Below are positions 1 to 8,181 of a DNA stretch of 8,181 nt, piece after piece. The position numbers and the translations under genes were made by a program. The notes beneath the pieces are model-generated. The model made no database searches and was not told the origin of the DNA. It was given only the letters and a program-made list of their open reading frames with translations. Source of the stretch: an uncultured Chitinophaga sp. GTDB lineage: Bacteria; Bacteroidota; Bacteroidia; Chitinophagales; Chitinophagaceae. Location: assembly GCF_937874145.1 (NCBI RefSeq), contig NZ_CALNBI010000270.1:1-8181 (forward strand). The letters are read 5' to 3'. The first letter of the stretch is position 1. Every line of letters begins with the position of its first letter.

Positions 1-2
1 GC

Positions 3-1766
3 CACGGAAGTGTCGCCCACTTGCAGATGGACGTGACCGATGCTGCCGCCCTCGATTCCTTCGGCCTGCTGAGCCGCAACAAGGGTATCGAAACCGTGAT
101 CAACGCGCTGCCGCAGGTGATCGAGCGGCACCCGGACGTGGTGTACGTGGTGGCTGGCAAAACCCATCCCGCCGTTTTACGGGGTTCGGGGGAAGAATAC
201 CGCCAGAGCCTGCAACAACTTGTGGAAACGCTGGGGATCGCCGGCCACGTGTATTTCCTCGATTCGTTCCTGTCGGAAGACGATCTTTTCGCCTGGCTCA
301 CCCGCAGCCAGGTATATGTAACGCCTTATCTCAGCGAAGCGCAGATTACCAGCGGAACGCTGACGTACGCCCTGGGCGCGGGCGCCGCCGTGCTTTCCAC
401 GCCTTACTGGTACGCCAGCGAGCTGCTGGCCAACGGCCGCGGGAAGCTCTTCGGTTTCGGCCAGCACGAAACCCTCGGGCAGCTGATCCGCTCGCTGTTC
501 GACGAGCCCGCCAAACTGGAAACCCTCCGCGAAAACGCCCTCTCCTACGGCCGCGAGCTGCAATGGAGCCGGATGGGCGGGCGGTACCTCCAGCTGGCCG
601 GGAAAATCCTCGCCACCCCGCGCGCCGCAACGATGGCCGGGCCTCTGCCCGATTCCTCCGCGCTGCCGCCCCTCAACCTCACCCATATCCGCAGGCTGAC
701 CGACGATACCGGCATCGTGCAACACGCCAAATACGGCATTCCCAACCTCAAGGAAGGATATTGCGTCGACGATAACGCCCGCGCGCTGATGATGACGCTC
801 ATGGCCCAGCAATACCGTAAAGGGAAAGAAGGCCCCGAGCTGCTGCCCATCTACCTCAGCTTTATCCATTATATGCAGACGCCCGACGGCAATTTCCGCA
901 ACTTCCTCAGCTTCAGCCGCCAGTACCTCGACGAGGTAGGCTCCGAGGATTCGTTCGGCCGCACCGTCTGGGCCCTGGGATACCTCATCCGTTTCGCACC
1001 CAACAACTCCTACCGCGAGTTCGCATATGAACTGTACCACCGCTCCATCCAGCACTTCGAGGCGCTGGAGCACCTGCGCGGCCGGGCGAACAGTGTCATA
1101 GGAGTTTGTCACTATATTCTGCAACATCCCGCCGACGAAGGTATGGTCCATATCCTGGAACGGCTGGTGCAACCGCTGGCCGATGCCTGGGAACGCAATT
1201 CCACAAGCGACTGGCGCTGGTACGAGAAATCGATGACGTATGATAACGGCATCCTTCCTCTCGCCATGCTCCACGCCGCGGAGGCAACCGGCAACGAAAA
1301 ATGGCGGGCCATTGCATTGGACAGCCTATCTTTCCTGGAAAACCTCACCATGGCGCATGGTTATTTTTCGCCAGTGGGCAACAACGGATGGCACTGCGAA
1401 GGTGGCGCCTGCCCGCTGTTCGACCAGCAGGCGATCGAAACCATGGCCATGGTACTCATGTACCAGCAGGCGCATACCGTTACCGGCGATACGGATTATC
1501 TGCGTAAAATGTACACCTGCTACCAGTGGTTCCTCGGCGAAAACGTGCTCCGCATCCCGCTGTACGACCACGAAACCCACGGCTGCTGCGACGGTTTGTC
1601 GGCCGCGGGGCTCAACCGGAACCAGGGTGCGGAATCCACGCTCGCGTATTTTATTTCACATTTAGCCGTTTTACAGTGCTGCGAAGCAATCCCAAAACCG
1701 GAAAAAAACGTTCGTACCACTATTATCACCACCAACACCACAAACGTTATCAGTAAAATCGGTTAA
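3..1766 (+). CDS. GT4-type glycosyltransferase fused to a six-hairpin-like helical domain (5' end missing)
   Basis: The reading frame is open from the left edge, so the true start and most of the N-terminal Rossmann domain lie upstream. The TTG at 21 and ATG at 27 sit inside a conserved domain and are not credible starts. The first visible codons read HG, as in the IPHG-type motif of GT-B enzymes. FGLLSRNKGIE (60-92) carries the Arg/Lys pair that normally binds the donor phosphates, and SEAQITSGTLTYALG (about 333-377) is the donor-site helix. In this helix the second Glu of the GT4 EX7E motif is not where expected. After a short Ala/Pro linker (about 618-665) comes an all-helical domain of about 340 residues with GYCVDDNARA (756-785), WYEKSMTYDNG, DQQAIETMA and LNRNQGAEST (about 1611-1640). 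These resemble (alpha/alpha)6 six-hairpin glycosidases, but I cannot name a reaction. The stop codon is 5 bases before the next GT4 gene, which suggests one operon. The glycosyltransferase part is secure; donor, acceptor and role of the C-terminal domain are unknown. Confidence 0.88.
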   Translation, partial: HGSVAHLQMDVTDAAALDSFGLLSRNKGIETVINALPQVIERHPDVVYVVAGKTHPAVLRGSGEEYRQSLQQLVETLGIAGHVYFLDSFLSEDDLFAWLTRSQVYVTPYLSEAQITSGTLTYALGAGAAVLSTPYWYASELLANGRGKLFGFGQHETLGQLIRSLFDEPAKLETLRENALSYGRELQWSRMGGRYLQLAGKILATPRAATMAGPLPDSSALPPLNLTHIRRLTDDTGIVQHAKYGIPNLKEGYCVDDNARALMMTLMAQQYRKGKEGPELLPIYLSFIHYMQTPDGNFRNFLSFSRQYLDEVGSEDSFGRTVWALGYLIRFAPNNSYREFAYELYHRSIQHFEALEHLRGRANSVIGVCHYILQHPADEGMVHILERLVQPLADAWERNSTSDWRWYEKSMTYDNGILPLAMLHAAEATGNEKWRAIALDSLSFLENLTMAHGYFSPVGNNGWHCEGGACPLFDQQAIETMAMVLMYQQAHTVTGDTDYLRKMYTCYQWFLGENVLRIPLYDHETHGCCDGLSAAGLNRNQGAESTLAYFISHLAVLQCCEAIPKPEKNVRTTIITTNTTNVISKIG

Positions 1767-1771
1767 CACAA

Positions 1772-2815
1772 ATGAAAATCGCGATCCTTTCCCCCGTGGC
1801 CTGGCGCACGCCCCCCGTGCACTACGGGCCATGGGAACAGATTGCGTCCAACGTCACGGAAGGACTCGTCCGCCGCGGCCTGGACGTAACCCTGTTTGCC
1901 ACCGCCAATTCCATTACCGGCGCAAACCTCAAAGCAGTTTGTGAAGCCGGTTATGAAGAAGACCGCAGTCTTGACGCCAAAGTCCAGGAATGCATGCATA
2001 TCAGCATGCTGATGGAGGAGGCAGACAAGTTTGACATCATCCACAATCATTTCGATTTCCACCCGCTTACCTACAGCAGGTTGATCCCTGTGCCGATGGT
2101 GACCACCATCCATGGGTTTTCGTCCGAAAAGATCGTCCCGGTTTTCGAGCGGTACAACGACGTATCCCATTATGTAGCCATCAGTGACTCCAACAGGCAC
2201 CCCGAGCTGCGATATGAGGCTACGGTGTACAACGGCATCAACCCGGCGCAATTCGATTTCAACGGCGCCGCGGGCGATTATCTCCTGTTTTTCGGGCGGC
2301 TTCATCCGCACAAGGGCGCGCACGACGCCATCGCCATTGCGCAGCGGACCGGTATGCGGCTCATCATTGCGGGGATTATCCAAAATGAGCAGTATTTTAA
2401 GGAACAGGTGGAGCCGCATATTGATGGCGACCAGATACAGTACGTGGGGCCTGCCGGGCCGGAAGAGCGCCGGCGCCTTATGGGCAATGCCTTTGCGCTG
2501 CTGCACTGCATTCATTTCGACGAGCCTTTCGGCCTGAGCGTGGCCGAATCCATGATGTGCGGCACGCCCGTGATCGCCTACAACCGGGGCTCTATGCCCG
2601 AGCTCATCCGTACGGGTGAAACGGGGTTCCTGGTGCGGGATGTGGACGAAGCCGCGGCTTCCGTGGCAGACATCGCATCCCTCGACCGGCGGCAATGCCG
2701 GCAATGGGCCGAGTCGCGGTTCAGTGTAGACAGGATGGTGGATGATTATATCGAAGTGTACAAGCAGGTGCTGGCAAAAACGCCCCCGTATAAAACGAGG
2801 GCGCGTATCTTGTAA
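1772..2815 (+). CDS. GT4 family glycosyltransferase, complete
   Basis: This 347-residue protein has the layout and usual length of a cytoplasmic GT-B retaining glycosyltransferase of family GT4. The N-terminal domain begins MKIAILSPVAWRTPPVHYGP, a nucleotide-fold start with the HYGPWE variant of the more usual YGG-E loop. TIHG (residues 112-115) follows. The C-terminal domain has FFGRLHPHKG (173-182), with Arg176 and Lys181 as likely donor-phosphate ligands. EPFGLSVAE (251-259) is a complete EX7E motif, and the C-terminal helix ends in the typical VYKQVL. There is no signal peptide or membrane segment. The ATG lies 5 bases after the upstream fused glycosyltransferase, with an AT-rich, non-Shine-Dalgarno leader, so the two are probably co-transcribed. 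The last codons (residues 337-344) also encode the hairpin that appears to terminate the opposing operon. The family call is firm. Donor sugar and acceptor cannot be read from the sequence; a role in a storage or surface glycan is inferred from the facing glgA, glgC and GH130 genes. Confidence 0.92.
   Translation: MKIAILSPVAWRTPPVHYGPWEQIASNVTEGLVRRGLDVTLFATANSITGANLKAVCEAGYEEDRSLDAKVQECMHISMLMEEADKFDIIHNHFDFHPLTYSRLIPVPMVTTIHGFSSEKIVPVFERYNDVSHYVAISDSNRHPELRYEATVYNGINPAQFDFNGAAGDYLLFFGRLHPHKGAHDAIAIAQRTGMRLIIAGIIQNEQYFKEQVEPHIDGDQIQYVGPAGPEERRRLMGNAFALLHCIHFDEPFGLSVAESMMCGTPVIAYNRGSMPELIRTGETGFLVRDVDEAAASVADIASLDRRQCRQWAESRFSVDRMVDDYIEVYKQVLAKTPPYKTRARIL
2776..2803 (-). terminator. Intrinsic terminator of the glgA-glgC-GH130 unit, inside the 3' end of the GT4 gene
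   Basis: On the - strand, 17 bases past the GH130 stop codon, CGCCC (+ strand 2781-2785) pairs with GGGCG (2799-2803). After one C/A mismatch, CGT (2787-2789) pairs with ACG (2795-2797) around the 5-base loop 2790-2794. On the - strand the hairpin is followed at once by five T residues (A2776-A2780 on the + strand). On the + strand no T-run follows the stem, and the hairpin lies before the GT4 stop codon, so it should act only on - strand transcripts. The T-run is short, so efficiency is uncertain. Confidence 0.68.
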
Positions 2816-2819
2816 GTTG

Positions 2820-4283
2820 TTATCCTTCTTTTACTCTTTGCAGGAGATCTTTCAGATGTACGGTCGCGAAGGTGGACGCGTAATCCGATAATCCATATGG
2901 TATGAGCAGTTCCTCGTTATGAATGAGGGCGCCGCAGCTGTAGAGGACATTGGGCACGTACCCTTCGCGTTCGTCTTTATTCGGAATGATGAGCGGTTCG
3001 CGGAGGCGGCTGATCTCGATTTTTGGATCTTCCAGGTCGAGCAGCGTTGCGCCCAGGCAATACCTGCGCATGGGGCCTACGCCGTGGGTGATGACGAGCC
3101 AGCCTTCCGGGGTTTCTATCGGAGATCCGCAGTTCCCGATCTGGACGAACTCCCAGGGATATTTCGGGGTTTGCAGGATCTCGGGGTTCTCCCAGATATT
3201 GATCTTGTCGGAATACATGATGTAATTGTTGATCCCGTCGATACGCGACATCATCGCATACTTCCCGTTGATCTTTCGCGGAAACAGCGCCAGGTTTTTG
3301 TTCTGCGCGCCTTCGCCGTACAGCGGCATGATCTTGAAATGATAGAAATCCCGCGTTTGCAGCAGCTTCGGCTGGATGGTAATGCCATCGAAGGCGGTGT
3401 AGGTGGCGTAATACGTAACGCCGCTCTTGTCGCCGGTGTATTTCACGAACCTGGCATCTTCTATCCCCCGGCTTTCCGCATCCGAATACGGGAAAATTAC
3501 CCGGTCCGAAAGGTCGGTATCCAGAGAAAAATTGATTTCATAATAACTGTCTGCCAGCCACAACAGCCGTTCCAGCCCGCGTTTCAGGAGGTGATCCACC
3601 TGGTAGCGTTGTTGCATTTCGCGGATGACTTTCTTCAGTCCTACATAATCGAATGTATCCGGCAGAGAGGCGGCCACTTCACGGAACACGGAATCGGGCA
3701 GGCTGATGGAAACGGCGTTCTGGAAGAAAATCTGTTTGTGGTAGATGGTGTTGCGGATGATATCCGGTTCGTCCACATAATTCCCCGCCGGGATGATGGT
3801 CACGTTGTTCTCACGGTCCACGATCGCCTGCCGGAATACGATGGACGAAACGTGCCCTTCGCCTACCGCCCTGAAGCTGAGTATGACGCGTTTTTCGCCT
3901 TCTTCCAGGTTGCTCTGGTCGGGATCTTCCACGATGGAAGGGTTGAAAAACGCGGCGGATTCGATGGAAAATTCATTGGTGAAATAAGAGCCGATCAGCA
4001 GTTTCCGTTTCATGGGGATTTTATCGAAATCCAGGCCCAGCGCCTGGATGAGGGGCTTCACCTTCTCGGCGTGCCTTTCGAATATCCGGGTAATATTCCG
4101 GTGGCGGCGCGAAAATTCGCGGAGCAGCGGGATGACCGACCGTTCCACGTCTTCGTCCGACATCTCGGTGACTTTCAGAATAATGCCCTTAGCCCGGGCG
4201 TCTCCGTTGAAGAAGAACCGGGCCACCACGCGTTTGAGGTCCGGAGTGATCTTGGCCTTTTGCCTTTCTATGGGTATGCGCAT
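2820..4283 (-). CDS. GH130 family beta-mannoside phosphorylase/hydrolase-like protein
   Basis: This 487-residue protein matches the five-bladed beta-propeller GH130 family from about residue 130 to the C-terminus. GIEDARF (273-279) holds Asp276, aligned with the conserved catalytic acid of the GIEDPR-type motif. KNLALFPRKINGKYAMMSR (329-347), GSPIETPEGWLVITHGVG (386-403) and YSCGALIHNEELLIPYG (448-464) are further family blocks. Characterised GH130 enzymes are phosphorolytic (mannosyl-glucose, beta-1,4- or beta-1,2-mannosides) or hydrolytic beta-1,2-mannosidases. Which mode applies here cannot be decided by eye. About 100 residues precede the first family-like blocks, so the protein is longer than compact 330-400 residue members. 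No signal peptide is seen, so it should act in the cytoplasm. It starts at the ATG 35 bases after the glgC stop codon and is the last gene of the glgA-glgC unit, followed by a terminator-like hairpin. Family assignment is strong; substrate is open. Confidence 0.9.
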   Translation of the reverse strand: MRIPIERQKAKITPDLKRVVARFFFNGDARAKGIILKVTEMSDEDVERSVIPLLREFSRRHRNITRIFERHAEKVKPLIQALGLDFDKIPMKRKLLIGSYFTNEFSIESAAFFNPSIVEDPDQSNLEEGEKRVILSFRAVGEGHVSSIVFRQAIVDRENNVTIIPAGNYVDEPDIIRNTIYHKQIFFQNAVSISLPDSVFREVAASLPDTFDYVGLKKVIREMQQRYQVDHLLKRGLERLLWLADSYYEINFSLDTDLSDRVIFPYSDAESRGIEDARFVKYTGDKSGVTYYATYTAFDGITIQPKLLQTRDFYHFKIMPLYGEGAQNKNLALFPRKINGKYAMMSRIDGINNYIMYSDKINIWENPEILQTPKYPWEFVQIGNCGSPIETPEGWLVITHGVGPMRRYCLGATLLDLEDPKIEISRLREPLIIPNKDEREGYVPNVLYSCGALIHNEELLIPYGLSDYASTFATVHLKDLLQRVKEG

Positions 4284-4318
4284 ATATGCCTAATTTTTAA
4301 AGCCTTGCGCCCGGCGGA

Positions 4319-5590
<1,272 letters not shown>

Positions 5591-5602
5591 AACGTTCGGT
5601 GT

Positions 5603-7024
5603 TTATGTGAGGCTGGTATAAAGGTCCATGTACTGACGGGCAGCTTTGTTCCAGGAATGATCCTGCTGCATGCCCGTTTTCCTGATTTTATTGAATGTCG
5701 TTTTGGTGCCGTAGAGCTCCAGCGCCCGCCCGATAGCGTGGTGCAGGTCGCCGCCCGTGGGCTGAAAAAACCTGACGCCGGTGCCGCCCTCGTCCCCGAA
5801 GTCGGTAACGGTATCGCGGAGGCCGCCGGTGGAGCGGACGACCGGTATGGAGCCATACCGCATGGCGTACATCTGGTTCAGGCCGCAGGGCTCCACGCGC
5901 GAGGGCATCAGCAGGAAATCCGCGCCGGCGTACAGCCGGTGGCTCAATGCCTCGTTATAACCGATGTACACGCCAAAGTGTTCACCGTTTATATGGCGCG
6001 CCTGCTGCATGAGCCATTCGATATGCGCGTCGCCGCTGCCGAGGATGAGGCAGTTGAACGCCCCCGGATGGTCGGACAGCGCGCGCCCTACGGCGTCGGG
6101 GATGAGATCGGCGCCCTTATCGCCCACCAGCCGCCCGATAAAAACAAACAGCGGCAGGTCTTTTTTGAATCCGTATTCTTCACAGATGCTTTCTTTATTG
6201 GCTTTCTTGCCTTTGGTAACATCTTTTATGCCATAGTTCGCGGGCAGCATGGGGTCGGCCGACGGGTTCCACACATCATCATCGATCCCGTTGAGAATCC
6301 CCCGCGCCTTGGCTCTTTCCGCGTTCAGCAATCCTTCCAGCCCGTTGGCGGCGTGGTACAGCTCTTCCATGTAACTGGGAGATACCGTGTTGATCCTCCA
6401 GGCGCACTTGATGGCCGAGGCCAGGGGGTTGATGGCGCCGTTCCAGTCGAGCAGGCCGCTTTTCCAAAGATCGAATGAAGGAATGAGGTAGAGCTTATCC
6501 CACCCGAACTGCCCCTGGTACTGGGCGTTGTGGATGGTCAGCACGGTAGGTATGTCTTTCAACCCGCTGTATTTCCGCCCGAATTTAAGCAGGAACGGGA
6601 TGAGGCCGGTATGATGATCGTGGCAATGCACCACATCCGGCTGGTGCTGCCATTCGCTGAGCCAGTCGAGCACCGCCACCTGGAAGGCCAGGAAACGCTC
6701 CGTATCGTTGGCGTAGCCGTAAACGTTTGGCGTGTCGAGCAGGCCGGGGATATCGACCTGGTAGAAGTCGAACCCCAGCGCGTTGGTGTTTTCCTTCCAT
6801 ACATTGAAATGATACCAGTCATGCCCCAGCCAGAGCCCGCCCTGGTGCACGAGCCCGAACTGAAATTTCCCGCTTTCGCGGAAAGCATTCCGGTAAGCGG
6901 GGATCACCACCTTGGCGATGGCCCCTTCCTGGAACTGGTATTTGGGGAGTGCGCCCACTACATCCGCCAGGCCGCCTACCTTGGCGGCCGGGTAACATTC
7001 CGCGCTGACGTGCAATATTTCCAT
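5603..7024 (-). CDS. glgA: Glycogen synthase, ADP-glucose type (GT5)
   Basis: GlgA transfers glucose from ADP-glucose to the non-reducing end of an alpha-1,4-glucan. The 473 residues match the usual bacterial length. The N-terminal GT-B domain has MEILHVSAECYPAAKVGGLA, including the KxGGL donor-binding motif (15-19), then HCHDHHTGLIP (133-143), TIHNAQYQG (163-171), NTVSPSY (212-218) and GILNGID (242-248). The C-terminal domain has GRLVGDKGAD (297-306), with Arg298 and Lys303 in the donor-phosphate role. SRVEPCGLNQMYAMRYG (375-391) contains the catalytic-site Glu378; Tyr in place of a second Glu is normal for GT5. STGGLRDTV (398-406) and HSWNKAARQY (456-465) complete the signature. The ATG opens directly on the conserved first strand, so the start is secure. 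It is the first gene of the - strand unit with glgC 12 bases downstream, and is divergent from the DinB-family gene. Nothing is missing or broken. Confidence 0.97.
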   Translation of the reverse strand: MEILHVSAECYPAAKVGGLADVVGALPKYQFQEGAIAKVVIPAYRNAFRESGKFQFGLVHQGGLWLGHDWYHFNVWKENTNALGFDFYQVDIPGLLDTPNVYGYANDTERFLAFQVAVLDWLSEWQHQPDVVHCHDHHTGLIPFLLKFGRKYSGLKDIPTVLTIHNAQYQGQFGWDKLYLIPSFDLWKSGLLDWNGAINPLASAIKCAWRINTVSPSYMEELYHAANGLEGLLNAERAKARGILNGIDDDVWNPSADPMLPANYGIKDVTKGKKANKESICEEYGFKKDLPLFVFIGRLVGDKGADLIPDAVGRALSDHPGAFNCLILGSGDAHIEWLMQQARHINGEHFGVYIGYNEALSHRLYAGADFLLMPSRVEPCGLNQMYAMRYGSIPVVRSTGGLRDTVTDFGDEGGTGVRFFQPTGGDLHHAIGRALELYGTKTTFNKIRKTGMQQDHSWNKAARQYMDLYTSLT

Positions 7025-7183
7025 ACTGATTATAATTTAATCCGGAAAGTCCAGATTACAAAGGAATCGTACACAAAAAAATGATTTTCAGGAAAGTTGG
7101 AATATATAGCTTCCCGTTATCCCCATTTCCCCATCACCCCGGAATGGCATAGAATTTTCGTAATATCACATAAAATCCACCAT
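7025..7183. promoter_or_regulatory. Divergent intergenic region expected to hold promoters for glgA (-) and the DinB gene (+)
   Basis: These 159 bases are clearly richer in A/T than the flanking genes and hold no credible coding sequence. Both neighbours point away, so both should be transcribed from here. On the - strand TTCCTTTG (complement of 7059-7066), about 34 bases before the glgA ATG, differs at one fixed position from the Bacteroidota -7 consensus TAnnTTTG, but no TTG is seen at the expected -33 distance. On the + strand no good promoter match was found; AGAATTTTCG (7151-7160) is only a loose resemblance. No operator-like palindrome or riboswitch was recognised. Confidence 0.35.
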
Positions 7184-7696
7184 ATGCTGTTACAATCCTT
7201 ACGCGCAGAGTTCGAACAGGAAGTAAAAAGCACCCGGAAGCTGCTTGAAGCCGTCCCCGCCAAAGACATCGGCTTCAAGCCCTCCCCCGTTTCCTGGACC
7301 ATGGGCGAGCTCGCCCAGCACATCGCCACCATTTATTATTGGTACGTGGGCACCCTCACCAAATCGGTCTACGACCTCACGGCCGATCATATCGAACGCG
7401 GCGCCCCGTCCGACATTGCCGCCACCCTGGAGCTGTTTGAGAAAAACGTGGCGCTGGCCCGCCAGGCACTCGCTTCCACCACGGAAGAAAGCCTGCAGGA
7501 AAACTGGACCATGCAGGCCGGCGGACAAACCGTACTGGGCCCCATGCCCCGCGGCGCCGTAGCCCGCGGGTTCCTCTTTAATCATATTTACCACCACCGC
7601 GGCGAGATGATCGTTTACCTCCGCGCCACCGGCAACAAAGTTCCCGGCCTCTACGGCCCCACCTACGAGCAAAGCCAGGCGCAGAAAGGGGGATAA
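7184..7696 (+). CDS. DinB family protein (DinB/YfiT-like four-helix bundle)
   Basis: The 170-residue protein fits the DinB fold, a four-helix bundle that usually binds one metal through three histidines. His46 in GELAQHIA and His134 and His138 in FNHIYHHRGEM match the triad, including the H-x3-H-R-G arrangement near the end of the last helices. Members include thiol-dependent S-transferases acting on mycothiol or bacillithiol and many proteins of unknown role, so no reaction is assigned. The family name comes from a damage-inducible gene and does not imply a DNA polymerase. The frame opens at a TTG at 7097, but the ATG at 7184 is chosen because it begins the first family helix and the 29 residues upstream look non-coding. 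It is divergent from glgA, and a gene for a DUF72 protein starts 37 bases after its stop codon. No link to glycogen metabolism is apparent. Confidence 0.87.
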   Translation: MLLQSLRAEFEQEVKSTRKLLEAVPAKDIGFKPSPVSWTMGELAQHIATIYYWYVGTLTKSVYDLTADHIERGAPSDIAATLELFEKNVALARQALASTTEESLQENWTMQAGGQTVLGPMPRGAVARGFLFNHIYHHRGEMIVYLRATGNKVPGLYGPTYEQSQAQKGG

Positions 7697-7721
7697 TCGG
7701 GACCATTTCCCCCGAAAGCCC

Positions 7722-7728
7722 TATTTTG
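7722..7728 (+). promoter_or_regulatory. Possible Bacteroidota -7 promoter element before the DUF72 gene
   Basis: TATTTTG followed by CA lies 5 bases before the ATG at 7734. It resembles the Bacteroidota -7 element TAnnTTTG but is one base short in the spacer, and no TTG is evident about 19 bases upstream. If used, the transcript would have almost no leader. The alternative is simple read-through from the DinB gene. Confidence 0.25.
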
Positions 7729-7733
7729 CAGGT

Positions 7734-8181
7734 ATGAAATTCGGACAGACCGACGCGGCCCTGCTGGCCGAAACCGACTTCAAACTTCCCGCCGAGCCCG
7801 CCTTCAACCAGGGCGCGCTGCCCGGCAAACCTTTCTCTAAGCCGGTGATCCGCCTGGGTTGCACCACCTGGAACCGCAAAGACTGGGTGGGCGACATCTT
7901 CCCGAACGGCACCCGCGAAAAGGACTTCCTCACCGAATATGCCCGCTCCTTCGCCAGCGTGGAACTGAACGCTACGCATTATAAAATCTATGGGCCGGAT
8001 ACCATCACCGGATGGGCGGAGAAAGTGAAGAACCCGGATTTCCGGTTCTGCCCCAAGGTGCCGCAGTCCATCAGCCATTATAGTAACCTCGTGAACGCCC
8101 GCGAAAGCACCACGGCCTTCCTGGAGGGCGTGCTCGCTTTCGGCGAGATGCTGGGGCCCATTTTCCTGCAGGTAGGCGAAA
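7734..8181 (+). CDS. DUF72 (YecE-like) family protein, 3' end beyond the window
   Basis: An ATG at 7734 opens a frame that stays open to the right edge, giving 149 residues of a protein whose C-terminal part is missing. After an N-terminal stretch of about 38 residues comes the DUF72 TIM-barrel-like core. IRLGCTTWNRKDWVGDIFP (39-57) corresponds to the usual I-x-I-G-x-S/T-x-W start. VELNATHYKIY (76-86) corresponds to the family's VE-N-x-FY strand, FRFCPKVPQSISH (103-115) to the F-x-F-x-x-K strand, and LGPIFLQVGE (140-149) is the next strand. DUF72 proteins are widespread and their biochemical role is not established, so none is assigned. The gene follows the DinB-family gene by 37 bases on the same strand and may be co-transcribed or have its own weak promoter just upstream. 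There is no signal peptide. Confidence 0.86.
   Translation, partial: MKFGQTDAALLAETDFKLPAEPAFNQGALPGKPFSKPVIRLGCTTWNRKDWVGDIFPNGTREKDFLTEYARSFASVELNATHYKIYGPDTITGWAEKVKNPDFRFCPKVPQSISHYSNLVNARESTTAFLEGVLAFGEMLGPIFLQVGE

Noticed and set aside
336..362. Loss of the second Glu of the EX7E motif in the fused glycosyltransferase, considered as a sign of inactivity
   Set aside because: From memory, related fused GT4-type proteins share the QITSGTLxYAL form, so this is probably a subfamily trait and not a disabling mutation.
177..1274. A 365-codon open frame on the - strand opposite the fused glycosyltransferase
   Set aside because: It is a shadow of a well-conserved coding frame with no motifs of its own. 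The same applies to the 313-codon - strand frame at 1763-2704 opposite the GT4 gene.
7097..7183. N-terminal extension of the DinB gene from a TTG at 7097
   Set aside because: The extra 29 residues are unlike the family, the DNA is intergenic in composition, and the ATG at 7184 sits exactly at the first family helix.
7688..7713. GGGGGA/TCCCCC inverted repeat between the DinB and DUF72 genes, considered as a terminator
   Set aside because: The stem is short with a 14-base loop, it overlaps the DinB stop codon, and no T-run follows directly. An alternative TCGGG/CCCGA pairing is weaker still.

Overview
The window looks like chromosomal DNA from a GC-rich member of the Bacteroidota, perhaps a Chitinophaga-like bacterium. 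The lineage call is an inference. It rests on gene content, on protein flavour, on start codons preceded by A/T-rich stretches rather than Shine-Dalgarno sequences, and on one sequence resembling the Bacteroidota -7 promoter element. No mobile element, CRISPR array, tRNA or rRNA gene was seen. Coding density is very high: no gene-free stretch exceeds about 160 bases.

Layout. On the + strand from the left edge to 2815 lie two glycosyltransferase genes five bases apart, probably the end of a longer operon. The first is cut by the window edge and joins a GT4-type GT-B domain to a large all-helical, six-hairpin-glycosidase-like domain. The second is a complete stand-alone GT4 enzyme. Converging on them from the - strand is a tight three-gene unit, transcribed in the order glgA (glycogen synthase), glgC (ADP-glucose pyrophosphorylase), then a GH130-family glycosidase/phosphorylase. 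Gaps in this unit are 12 and 35 bases. The two units meet with only 4 bases between stop codons. A hairpin plus T-run that reads as an intrinsic terminator for the - strand unit sits inside the last codons of the + strand GT4 gene. To the right, divergent from glgA, are a DinB-family protein gene and the start of a DUF72 (YecE-like) gene that runs off the window.

How the genes may work together. GlgC makes ADP-glucose and GlgA polymerises it into an alpha-1,4-glucan, so this is a glycogen-synthesis locus. Characterised GH130 enzymes act on beta-mannosides, by phosphorolysis or hydrolysis. Its presence as the last gene of the glycogen operon, facing two GT4 enzymes, suggests a second oligo- or polysaccharide made and recycled alongside glycogen. 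That coupling is a hypothesis. No branching enzyme, debranching enzyme or glycogen phosphorylase lies in this window. The DinB and DUF72 genes have no evident link to carbohydrate metabolism.
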